From NCBI RefSeq assembly GCF_009687885.1, contig NZ_BLAF01000032.1, forward strand, positions 1 through 45,107: a DNA stretch of 45,107 nt. The letters run 5' to 3'. Shown here one piece after another: positions 32,446-40,316 of this stretch (positions are counted from its first letter, which is position 1; each line of letters starts with the position of its first letter). The translations under genes were made by a program, and so were the position numbers. Under the pieces are notes generated by a model. The model saw nothing but the letters and a program-made list of their open reading frames with translations, did not search any database and was not told where the DNA came from. The DNA comes from Acrocarpospora pleiomorpha (lineage in GTDB: Bacteria; Actinomycetota; Actinomycetes; Streptosporangiales; Streptosporangiaceae).

Positions 32446-33426
32446 ATGCTCACATCAGCAGCAACTTCGAGAACCGCACGCTGGTCGCGCTCCCTGACAG
32501 CCGTCGCGGCCGCGCTCGTCCTGTCGACAGCATGCTCGGCCGCCGGCGGGAAGGCGCGGAACACGGCGTCGGGGCAGACGACCGCGGCCGCCTCGGCGGG
32601 CCACGACTCGGCCACCCGAGGCGACGCCGAGTTCAACCGTCAGTTCCAGCACGAAATGGCCGACGTCAATGGCGTGCGGATGCACTACGTCACCGGCGGG
32701 ACCGGCGAGCCGCTCGTCCTGCTGCACGGCTGGCCGCAGTCGTGGTACGCGTGGCGTGGGATCATGCCGGCGCTTGCCGAGAGATACACGGTGTACGCGC
32801 TGGATCTGCCGGGACTCGGCGACAGCGTGGGTACGCCGGCCAGTTACGACAAGGCCACCCTGGCCCGTTACGTGCACGGGCTGCTTGCCGACAAGCTCGG
32901 CCTGCGGAAGATCAACCTGATCGCGCACGATCACGGCGCCGGCGTCGGGTTCCAGTACGCCGCACAGTTCCCGAACGAGGTCGTCAAGTACGCCCACCTG
33001 GACTATCCGCTGCCCGGCCCGGCGCTCAGCGCGAACAACTTCCGCCAGCTGAGCTGGCACATGTCGTTCCACAGCCAAGGCGGCTTCGGCGGACCGGGCG
33101 CGAAGGCTCCGTTCACCGCGCAGCAGATAGATGAGTTCGCCCGCACGTACCAGCGCCCGCAGGTACTGACCGGCGGCTTCGAGCTCTACCGCACCCTGGA
33201 CCAGGACGAGCGGGACAACGTCGCCGCGAAGCCGATCACCATGCCGACGATGCTGCTGACGGCCGAAGGTACGCTCGACTTCACCCGCTCGACGGTCCAG
33301 CCCCTCATGTCCAACATCACCCGTGCCGTCGAGGTGCCCAAGTCCGGCCACTGGCTACCCGAGGAGAACCCGGAGTTCGTCACCGCCGAGCTGGTGAAGT
33401 TCTTCGGGAGCGGTGCGGGTCGATGA
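32446..33426 (+). CDS. Secreted alpha/beta hydrolase (epoxide hydrolase-like)
   Basis: A 326-residue protein with an N-terminal signal segment (SLTAVAAALVLSTAC; Cys30 could be lipidated although the lipobox is atypical), a Gly/Ala/Ser-rich spacer, then an alpha/beta-hydrolase fold. The oxyanion motif is HGWP (94-97) and the nucleophile elbow is AHDHGAG, with Asp162 in place of Ser. An Asp nucleophile marks the epoxide hydrolase/dehalogenase branch. The C-terminal His is in KSGHWLPEENPE. GGAGGT lies eight bases before the ATG. The divergent XRE-cupin gene probably controls it. The natural substrate is unknown. Confidence 0.86.
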   Translation: MLTSAATSRTARWSRSLTAVAAALVLSTACSAAGGKARNTASGQTTAAASAGHDSATRGDAEFNRQFQHEMADVNGVRMHYVTGGTGEPLVLLHGWPQSWYAWRGIMPALAERYTVYALDLPGLGDSVGTPASYDKATLARYVHGLLADKLGLRKINLIAHDHGAGVGFQYAAQFPNEVVKYAHLDYPLPGPALSANNFRQLSWHMSFHSQGGFGGPGAKAPFTAQQIDEFARTYQRPQVLTGGFELYRTLDQDERDNVAAKPITMPTMLLTAEGTLDFTRSTVQPLMSNITRAVEVPKSGHWLPEENPEFVTAELVKFFGSGAGR

Positions 33427-33546
33427 CCGAAGCTCTCGATGCTGAGTCGTTCTGACGAGGCGCACGAGACCTGGCTCGCCAACCCGCACACCGACGGTTG
33501 TTTACTCGAACACTGCTTTGCAGGTGGAAGAGTTGTGCCATGCGCG

Positions 33547-34659
33547 CTACGACAGCAGCGACCCCGTGGACAGGACGGGCCCAGCGGGATAGGTGTCGGA
33601 CAGGAGCCAGAGGCGCGAGGTGGTGAGTTCGATGCCGAGGTCGTCCCAGCCCTCATGATGGACGACGGACTGGTCGTAGGCGGGGACCTCCAGGACGGTC
33701 CAGGCGATGGAGCCGGGGAACGTGCCGATGACCACCGGACGCTGCCGGGCGCCCTCTGCGGGTGAGAGGGCCGCAGCCGAGATCCAGATCTTGCCGGCGG
33801 GATCCTGGGCGATGGAGTGCAGGCCGACGATCTCGGGCGGAAGCGGTACGGCGGTCCACGTGTCGCCGTCGTAGCGGTTCAGCAGGGGTTCGGTGGGCCG
33901 GGGTTCCCCGCGCGTGTAGTTGGTGCCGGCGACCCAGATGTCGGCGGCGCTACGCGGAAGGACATCCTCAAGCACAGACCCCTCGCTATGCGGGGCCGGG
34001 TAGGGGATGTTCTCCCAGGCCGTCCCGGTGTAGTGGGCGACCCCCGGGACAGAGTCGTCCTCACTCGCGCCACTGCCCACCGCCCACGCCTCGGCGGCGA
34101 TGCCCTTGATGGCCAGGACCTTCTGAATCGGCATCGAGTGCGGGACCCAGGCCGAGCCCTCCAGCCGCCAGATACTACTCGCGCCCGGTTGCGTGCGACT
34201 CCCCGGAACCCACAAGCCCGAGGAGGTGTGTTCGGGTGCGGCCGACGCCAGCCCGGGAGGCGCCTCGACCTGGACGAACGCGCCGTTGACCAAGTGCGCC
34301 ATGTAGGCGGCCCCGCTCTTGGTCCCGCCGATCCACACCTCGCCACCGGCGGTGGCGTTCACGCTGCTGAGGACACCCCGACTGGAGAAGTTGGGGATCG
34401 TATACCCGGCCCACCGCCTGCCGTTCCAGCGGTGGACGACTGGATTGCCCGGATAACCGGGCTTGAGCGCCTGGTAGCCGACGATCCAGATCTGGTTCTG
34501 CTCCGACGCGGCCAGGTCCAGGAGCTCCCCCTTGGGACGGAGTTCGGGCAGAGGATGGCCCTGCAAGACCGGATCAGCGGCCAGCGCGGGCGAAGGCACC
34601 ATGACTGCTGCGGCGAGAACGAGAGAGGCCGCCCCAACCCGGGCGATAAAGGGTCTCAT
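33547..34659 (-). CDS. Secreted repeat protein, probable beta-propeller
   Basis: A 370-residue exported protein I cannot name. Residues 1-28 are a signal peptide (cleavage near PALAADP). The mature part repeats a pattern of an IW/VW-x-x-G strand followed by an NG/TG/DG-x-x-W strand: IWIVGYQ then NGRRWAGY, VWIGGTK, AWAVGSG then TGTAWENIPYP, IWVAGTN then DGDTWTAVPLP, and IWISAAA. This suggests a propeller of about six or seven blades as in Kelch- or BNR-like proteins. The ATG at 34659 has GGAAAG eight bases upstream. The 120 bases between its stop and the hydrolase stop hold no recognisable feature. Confidence 0.7.
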   Translation of the reverse strand: MRPFIARVGAASLVLAAAVMVPSPALAADPVLQGHPLPELRPKGELLDLAASEQNQIWIVGYQALKPGYPGNPVVHRWNGRRWAGYTIPNFSSRGVLSSVNATAGGEVWIGGTKSGAAYMAHLVNGAFVQVEAPPGLASAAPEHTSSGLWVPGSRTQPGASSIWRLEGSAWVPHSMPIQKVLAIKGIAAEAWAVGSGASEDDSVPGVAHYTGTAWENIPYPAPHSEGSVLEDVLPRSAADIWVAGTNYTRGEPRPTEPLLNRYDGDTWTAVPLPPEIVGLHSIAQDPAGKIWISAAALSPAEGARQRPVVIGTFPGSIAWTVLEVPAYDQSVVHHEGWDDLGIELTTSRLWLLSDTYPAGPVLSTGSLLS

Positions 34660-34889
34660 AAGACAAGCTTTCCAGAATTCGCTACCCCACCCGTTTCTCC
34701 AGAAGGCAAGAAACTCGTATTCGTACCGGCCCGGAACTGAACCAAATCTGCAACATCCGCGCCACCCGAAAGCCCTCAAGAAGCGCGCCACAAACAGCAG
34801 CAGACGCCACTGTCAGACAAGGACATCTCGACCGACAAGATCTAAACGTCCAGTCAACCACGGCAAACGCGCTAGCAACCTCAGGGGGC

Positions 34890-34939
34890 GTGGGGGGCTG
34901 TGCCCCCCACACCGGGGGGCTCGGGGGGTCGTCCCCCCG
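34890..34939. repeat. Two adjacent G/C-run hairpins
   Basis: A perfect 9-bp stem with a 3-base loop (34890-34910, GTGGGGGGC/GCCCCCCAC) is followed by a 7-bp stem (34922-34928 with 34933-34939, CGGGGGG/CCCCCCG). They lie downstream of the tRNA terminator and upstream of the secreted-protein gene. The sequence 34,660-34,889 before them contains no feature I can recognise. They may be extra terminators or a dispersed intergenic repeat. Confidence 0.7.
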
Positions 34940-34950
34940 TGTAACGACGA

Positions 34951-34993
34951 GGAGGCCTACGGGAGCGAGCAAAGCTCGCGACCACAGGCCTCC
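34951..34993 (-). terminator. Two-tier hairpin downstream of tRNA-Ala
   Basis: An 8-bp outer stem GGAGGCCT (34951-34958)/AGGCCTCC (34986-34993) encloses an inner 6-bp stem GCGAGC (34965-34970)/GCTCGC (34974-34979) with a 3-base loop. It starts 9 bases after the tRNA 3' end in the direction of transcription, as expected for a tRNA terminator. Confidence 0.75.
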
Positions 34994-35002
34994 GTCTCCG
35001 AG

Positions 35003-35075
35003 TGGAGCTATGGGGATTCGAACCCCAGACCCCCTCCATGCCATGGAGGTGCGCTACCAGCTGCGCTATAGCCCC
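35003..35075 (-). tRNA. tRNA-Ala (anticodon GGC)
   Basis: The 73-base gene folds as a complete cloverleaf: acceptor GGGGCTA/TAGCTCC with the G3-U70 pair that is the alanine identity element, D stem GCGC/GCGC, anticodon stem CCTCC/GGAGG with loop ATGGCAT (anticodon GGC), T stem TGGGG/CCCCA with loop TTCGAAT, and discriminator A. The CCA end is not encoded. A promoter lies upstream (35119-35147) and a strong hairpin downstream. Confidence 0.97.
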
Positions 35076-35118
35076 TTGCGTGGTCCGCAGCGGTCTCCCG
35101 CTTGCGGCGCCACGCCAG

Positions 35119-35147
35119 TGTATAGGACATCGGACGGGTGGTTGTAA
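35119..35147 (-). promoter_or_regulatory. Promoter of tRNA-Ala
   Basis: On the minus strand TTACAA (35147-35142) is followed by a 17-base spacer and TATACA (35124-35119). Transcription would start near 35112, about 37 bases before the tRNA 5' end. It lies in the gap right after the VWA gene stop at 35151. Confidence 0.7.
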
Positions 35148-35150
35148 TCG

Positions 35151-36602
35151 TTAACCGAGGGCGCGCGTGCGGGTGATCAAGTCGGCGAGTTCGGTGACGG
35201 CGGGGTCTTCTGTGGTGGTGGCCAGGCGGGTGGGGCGGGAGGTGAGGTCGTCGAGGGTGACGCCGGGGAAGGTCTCGCGGGTGCGGAGGTATTCGGCGAA
35301 GGCGGCGGCGAGGACGTCGATCTGGAAGCGGGGGGAGGTGGCGGTCCAGAGGTCGGTGGCGAGGGCGGAGGTTTCGATGGAGCGGGTGGTTTCGGCGGGG
35401 CGGCGGGTGTCGGGGTCCTGCCAGCGGACGGTGGCGGTGGCGAGCTGGCCGGTGGCGTCGGGGCGCAGGTGCACGCGGTAGAGCGCGGTGACGGAGTGGC
35501 CGGGGCCTATCTCGCCGCCGTCGCGGGAGTCGTCGCGGAACTCCTCGGGGGCCAGGGAGCGGTTCTCGTAGCCGAGCAGCTGGTAGGTCTCGACGACGCC
35601 GGGGTTGAAGACGACCTGGGCTTTGGCGTCGCGGGCGCGCAGGTCGAGGGTGGCGGGGAGCTGGTCGACGAAGGCCTTGCGGGCCTGGTCGAGGGAGCTG
35701 ACGTAGATGGCGGCGCCGTCGCCGTTGTCGGCGAGCTGTTCCATCAGGTCGTCGCCGTACTCGCGGCCGACGCCGACGGAGAGCAGGGTGATCTGCTTGG
35801 CGGCGTGTTCCGCGACCCGGTCCAGGATGGTCTGCCAGGAGGTGGAGCCGGTGTTGGCCAGGCCGTCGGAGAGCAGGATGACCCGGTTGGTGGCGACGGA
35901 GCGGAACGCGCGGGAGGCCTCCTGGTAGCCGGTGATCAGGCCGTCTTCCAGGTTGGTCGAGCCTTCGACGACGAGGCGGTCGATGGCGGCGTGCAGGCCG
36001 GAGCTCTCCGAGACGGGGGTCATCGGGATGAGCAGGCGGGCGCTGTCGCTGAACGGCACGATCGCGACCTGGTCGCCGGGCATGAGCTCGTCGACGAGGG
36101 TGTGCAGGGAGTCGCGGACCAGGTCGAGCCGCCCAGGCTCGGCCATCGAGCCGGAGACGTCGACGACGAAGGTGAGGTTGGCGGGCCGCCGCGCGCTGCT
36201 GTCGGTCGCGCGGGTCTGCAGCCCGAACCGGATCAGCGCCTGCTCGCCGGGCAGCCGCGCCCCGTCGGCGTGTACGGCGAAGCCGTTGTCCGCGGGCTGC
36301 GGATAGTCCTGCGCGAACGCGTTGACGAACTCCTCCACCCGAACCTGCCCAGGCTCCGGTAACCGCCCTTCCAGGATCGTACGGCGGGCATACCCATACG
36401 AAGCGGTATCCACATCGAGCGCGAACGTGGACACCTGCTGGCCGAGCGTGTCCCGCTGCGCGGGCTGCTCCTGGGCGGCGCCGGCCAGCGGGTCCGGCGG
36501 CCGCTGCACGGGATTGGGCGCCGGACCATCACTGGTGCCCCCGCACGCGGCGAGCAGCAGAACGGAGATCGCGAGAACGAGGGCGTACGGTCGTGCTCTC
36601 AT
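35151..36602 (-). CDS. VWA-domain lipoprotein (YfbK-like)
   Basis: A 483-residue exported lipoprotein. The signal peptide ends in the lipobox LAAC with lipidated Cys20, followed by a Pro/Gln-rich linker. Residues about 55-130 are the N-terminal domain that precedes VWA in YfbK-type proteins (TFALDVDTASYGYARR; VRVEEFVNAF). The von Willebrand A domain starts near 141 with an intact MIDAS motif DVSGSM (Asp148) and VILLSDGLANTGS. The C-terminal part (RFQIDVLAAAFAEYLR) matches the DUF3520 region. It probably mediates metal-dependent protein contacts at the cell surface; the partner is unknown. GGAGG precedes the ATG by six bases. Confidence 0.92.
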   Translation of the reverse strand: MRARPYALVLAISVLLLAACGGTSDGPAPNPVQRPPDPLAGAAQEQPAQRDTLGQQVSTFALDVDTASYGYARRTILEGRLPEPGQVRVEEFVNAFAQDYPQPADNGFAVHADGARLPGEQALIRFGLQTRATDSSARRPANLTFVVDVSGSMAEPGRLDLVRDSLHTLVDELMPGDQVAIVPFSDSARLLIPMTPVSESSGLHAAIDRLVVEGSTNLEDGLITGYQEASRAFRSVATNRVILLSDGLANTGSTSWQTILDRVAEHAAKQITLLSVGVGREYGDDLMEQLADNGDGAAIYVSSLDQARKAFVDQLPATLDLRARDAKAQVVFNPGVVETYQLLGYENRSLAPEEFRDDSRDGGEIGPGHSVTALYRVHLRPDATGQLATATVRWQDPDTRRPAETTRSIETSALATDLWTATSPRFQIDVLAAAFAEYLRTRETFPGVTLDDLTSRPTRLATTTEDPAVTELADLITRTRALG

Positions 36603-36701
36603 GGGTCGCCTCCATAGGAATGGTGCTCTTCCCGTACGACGACGCCCTGCGGGAGCACGCCGGGCTCGTCACTCAAGCGACGGCAAACCGTAGTCCCGGC
36701 G

Positions 36702-39197
36702 TTACTCCCGGCGCGTGTCCAGCAATTCGGCCAGCGCGGCCCGGTCGTTGACGCCGGTTCGCTCGTACACCGCGTACAGGGTGTTGGCCACGGTCCTGAT
36801 GGACAGCACCAGGCGTTCGGCGATCTCCCGGTTGGTGAGGCCGCGCGCGGCTAGCACGGCCACCTCGCGCTGGCGCGGGGTCAGCCCGGGAATCTCCAGG
36901 TCGAGCAGGGCGAGGGTACGCGCGCCCTGGCAGCGCCGGGTCAGCGTCCAGGCGCGCGTCTCGGCCGACCGGGCGCGCCGGAGCAGGCCCGCGTCCCGGT
37001 AGGCCAGGGCTGCCTGGGCGGATGCCTCGGCCGCGTGCAGGGGCATGCCGAAGGTTTCGAAGCCGAGGGAGACCTCGTCCAGGTCGCCGGGGGTGGCGGC
37101 GGTCGCATGCCGTACCAGCAGGGGGAGGAGGGGGCCCTCGACGGCGAGTTCGGTGAGGCGGGCGGCGGCCGAAGGGTGGCCGAGGCGGACGAGGTCGTGC
37201 AGGCCGATCATGGCGTAGGTGGGGTAAGGGCTGGCGGCGACGGACAGGGCGGTCTCGGCCGCGCCGGTGATGTCGCCTCTGGCGGCGAGTGTCCAGACGC
37301 GGGCGAGCTGGAGCGGGACCTCAGTGGCGGGCCCGACGGGCACGGCCTGCTCCGCCGCCCGGGCCAGGGTGGCCTCGGCCGCGGCCACGTCGCCGAGCAG
37401 CGCCTGCGCGTGGGCCAATTCGCCCAGGCAGCCGCCGGCCACGGCACTTGTCCGCGGCAGCAGCGCGACCGCTTCGGCGGCGGCGGCCAGGGCCGCTCTG
37501 ACCTGGCCGCCCAGCCGGAGCGCGGTGGCGCGGTAGGCGCCGAACTGGGCGCTGGACCTGGCCCAGTCGTCCTGGCTTCGGGCGTGGTCGGCGAGGCGCA
37601 GGGCCTCCGGCAGGTCGCCGGTCGACAGCGCGATCCTGATCTGGGCCTCGACCAGCGAGCTGGTCATGCTCGGGTAGAGGTCGGCGTCCGCGCCGAGCGT
37701 GGCCATCAGGTTCGCGATCCAGTTCCGGTAGTCCGTGGCCCGGCCGGCGGAGGCGAGCACGAGCGCCCGGGTAACGCCTCCGGCGCGGATCCCGCGCGGG
37801 CTGGGCGGCCCGAGCCGTTCGGCGGCGTCCAGGCGGGCGGTGGCGGCGTCCAGGTCCCCGCCGTACGCGGTGACGGCTCCGGCGACGAAGTCGAGCCCCT
37901 GCCGCGCGTCGACGCTGATCTGCCCGTCGTCGGCCGCGTCCAGCACCTGAAGCGCCTGGTCCAGCCGTCCCAGTCCCCACAGCAGGTTGAGCGCGCGCGT
38001 GGTCGCGCAGTCGACCCTGCGGTCGCCGGTCAGGCCGGACTCCAGCTCTCGGAACACCTCTTCGGCCTCGGCGTAGCGGTCCTGGTAGCTGAGAATGGTG
38101 CCGAGGCCGAGCCGCACGCTGAATCCGCCGCCCGCCTCGATGGCGGCCCTGGCCAGCCGCTCGGCCAGGGCCAGGTCGCGCACCGCCCTGGCCTGCTCGG
38201 CGGCGCGGGTGAGCAGGGCGGGGTCGCCGGGGGCGCCGCCGTCGAGCCGCCAGACGGCGACTCGGAGCACGTCCTCGCGGCGCCGCCCGCCGGTGGCCTC
38301 GATCATGGCGGCCAGCCGGCGGAGGACGGCGCGGGTGCGGAGCGTGCCGCACGAGTCCCGGATGACCTCCCCGTAGAGGGGATGCGCGAGCCGGACCTGC
38401 AGGCGCCTGCCGTCCGGCTGCACGGTGATGAGCTGCCTGTCCTCCAGCCGTTCGAGGACCGGGGAGTCCAGGCCGAGCGGTTCGCCGTAGGCGAGGAGTT
38501 CGACGACCTCGCGTTCCTCGGCGGTCAGGTCGCCGATGCGGGCGGCGATCGTCTCGCGCAGGGTGCTGGTCAGGGTCAGCGAGCCGTGCCAGAGCCAGAG
38601 GCCGCCGACGTCCCGCAGCACCCCGGAGAGCACGAGTTCGCGCAGGTAGAGCGGGTTGCCCTGGCTGGATTCGCAGAACCGGGCGAGGGTGGCGGTCTCG
38701 ATCCTGCCGCCGAGGGCGGCGGCGAGGACGTCTTCGGTCTCGGCCGGCGAGAGCGGCTCCAGGTCGAGGCGGGGCACCAGGTCGTCCTTCCAGAGGGCGA
38801 CCACCGCGTCCGGCGCGGCCGCTCCGGTGCGGATCGTGGCCAGGACCCTGACCCGGCCGTCCAGGACCAGCCGGTGGACGAGCGCGGCCGACACCGGGTC
38901 GAGCAGGTGCGCGTCGTCCACGACCAGGGTGGGCGCGTCGATCGCCGACGCCGCCCAGCTCAGCGGGTTTCCGGCGGGCGGGGTGGGCGGGAGCAGGTGG
39001 GCGAAGGCGCCGAGCGGGATCTCGGCCGCCGACGCGGTGGCGCGCACCCAGGCGACTCCGTCCAGTTCTTCGACGGCCTGGGATACTAGGCGGCTCTTGC
39101 CCGCTCCGGCGGGACCGGCCACGACAATCCCCCGCGAGGCCGACCGTAACGCCGCGAGCGGCGCCGATCGCCCCGCGAAGGGCCACGAGCTGGGCAC
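36702..39197 (-). CDS. LAL-type LuxR-family regulator with AAA ATPase domain
   Basis: An 831-residue large ATP-binding LuxR regulator. The P-loop is GPAGAGKS (28-35) and a Walker-B-like segment is TLVVDDAHLLDP. The middle (about 300-720) is Ala/Leu-rich helical repeat sequence like TPR units. The C-terminal 60 residues are a LuxR helix-turn-helix (LTPRQREVAVLAARGLTNRE, then SIRTVANTLYAVYERTGVND). LAL proteins are usually activators of pathway-specific operons responding to nucleotides or inducers. Its start is a GTG at 39197 with no strong ribosome-binding site. The divergent phosphotransferase gene is the nearest candidate target. Confidence 0.92.
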   Translation of the reverse strand: MPSSWPFAGRSAPLAALRSASRGIVVAGPAGAGKSRLVSQAVEELDGVAWVRATASAAEIPLGAFAHLLPPTPPAGNPLSWAASAIDAPTLVVDDAHLLDPVSAALVHRLVLDGRVRVLATIRTGAAAPDAVVALWKDDLVPRLDLEPLSPAETEDVLAAALGGRIETATLARFCESSQGNPLYLRELVLSGVLRDVGGLWLWHGSLTLTSTLRETIAARIGDLTAEEREVVELLAYGEPLGLDSPVLERLEDRQLITVQPDGRRLQVRLAHPLYGEVIRDSCGTLRTRAVLRRLAAMIEATGGRRREDVLRVAVWRLDGGAPGDPALLTRAAEQARAVRDLALAERLARAAIEAGGGFSVRLGLGTILSYQDRYAEAEEVFRELESGLTGDRRVDCATTRALNLLWGLGRLDQALQVLDAADDGQISVDARQGLDFVAGAVTAYGGDLDAATARLDAAERLGPPSPRGIRAGGVTRALVLASAGRATDYRNWIANLMATLGADADLYPSMTSSLVEAQIRIALSTGDLPEALRLADHARSQDDWARSSAQFGAYRATALRLGGQVRAALAAAAEAVALLPRTSAVAGGCLGELAHAQALLGDVAAAEATLARAAEQAVPVGPATEVPLQLARVWTLAARGDITGAAETALSVAASPYPTYAMIGLHDLVRLGHPSAAARLTELAVEGPLLPLLVRHATAATPGDLDEVSLGFETFGMPLHAAEASAQAALAYRDAGLLRRARSAETRAWTLTRRCQGARTLALLDLEIPGLTPRQREVAVLAARGLTNREIAERLVLSIRTVANTLYAVYERTGVNDRAALAELLDTRRE

Positions 39198-39263
39198 TTG
39201 CCGAGCATATTTAAGTAGACCCTACTCATGCGAGCCGATTGCCTCGCCCAGCAGGATCAGGCC

Positions 39264-40316
39264 ATGGACATCACCGAACTCGTGCGAACCAGCTTGGGCG
39301 ACCCGGAGGCGGACATCGCCGAACAGCGGGTGGAGCCTATCCACCACCCGACCGGCATGTTGTCGACCGCGGGGCTGTCCCGTGTGTGCGGCACTACGAC
39401 GACCGGGCGTCCGTGGTCGTTCGTGGTGAAGTCCATACAGTCCGTCAAACACTGGGCGGGGTTGGAGACGGTGCCGGAACACCTGCGGGCGGAGTTCGTG
39501 GCGAGCTTTCCGTGGCGTACCGATGTGGATGCCTATCTGGCGGACGAGCCGCTGCCGAAGGGGCTGCGGATGCCTCGCCTTTACCGGCTGGACGATCTGG
39601 GCGATGACCGGCTGGTCGCTTGGATGGAGGACGTCGAGGCCTGTACCGAACCGTGGGATCTGGACCGGTATCGGACGGCGGCTCGGCTGCTCGGCGAACT
39701 GGCGGCGAGCCGGCCGGCCACAGCGTCCGCGAACCTCGGGCTGCATGCGCTGTACCAGGGGCCGATCGTCAACCTTTTCCTTCCGGCGCTGGCCGATCCG
39801 ACCACCTGGCGGCATCCGCTGCTTCCGGGGGGTGACGATCCCCTGCGTACGGACATTCTGGCCATCGCGGATCTGCTGCCTGAGATTATCCGGGTGGTCG
39901 ACAGGTTGCCGTACACACACGTGCACGGTGACGCCAGCCCCGCCAACCTGCTGGTCCCCGTGGACGGATCGGCCGATTTCGTGGCGATCGACTGGAGCTG
40001 GGGCGCTCCGGCCGGTATCGGATTCGACCTCGGGCAGCTGCTGGTCGGACAGTCCCATGACGGCGTCACCGAACCGGAGGATCTGCCCGTAATTCATGAC
40101 ACGATCCTCGCCGCGTACACCGACGCGTTCGAAGCCGACGTGCGCCTCGGATACGTCGGCGCGCTGGTCGTGCGTAGCCTGTGGACCGCGCTTCCACTGG
40201 AGCGTCTGAGCGAGGAGCCGACCCCCGAACTGGCCGAGTTCTTCCGTAAGAGGGTCGGCCTCGCCCGTTTCATCACGGCGCTCTTCACGACACATGTACG
40301 GCCTTACGTGGCATAA
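39264..40316 (+). CDS. Aminoglycoside phosphotransferase-family kinase
   Basis: A 350-residue protein of the APH/choline-kinase-like family. The catalytic loop THVHGDASPANLLV supplies the HxD-type Asp and the metal-binding Asn, and VAIDWSWGAP supplies the DFG-like Asp. The N-lobe Lys is probably the one in WSFVVKSIQS. Such kinases phosphorylate antibiotics, sugars or amino-alcohols; the substrate here is unknown and resistance should not be assumed. The ATG at 39264 is preceded by CAGGA; an in-frame ATG at 39228 would add 12 residues. The 3' end overlaps that of the convergent MFS gene by 32 bases. Confidence 0.85.
   Translation: MDITELVRTSLGDPEADIAEQRVEPIHHPTGMLSTAGLSRVCGTTTTGRPWSFVVKSIQSVKHWAGLETVPEHLRAEFVASFPWRTDVDAYLADEPLPKGLRMPRLYRLDDLGDDRLVAWMEDVEACTEPWDLDRYRTAARLLGELAASRPATASANLGLHALYQGPIVNLFLPALADPTTWRHPLLPGGDDPLRTDILAIADLLPEIIRVVDRLPYTHVHGDASPANLLVPVDGSADFVAIDWSWGAPAGIGFDLGQLLVGQSHDGVTEPEDLPVIHDTILAAYTDAFEADVRLGYVGALVVRSLWTALPLERLSEEPTPELAEFFRKRVGLARFITALFTTHVRPYVA

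Noticed and set aside
33439..33546. Short plus-strand frame after the epoxide-hydrolase-like gene
   Set aside because: No ribosome-binding site, no recognised similarity, and it runs into the antisense of the secreted-protein gene.
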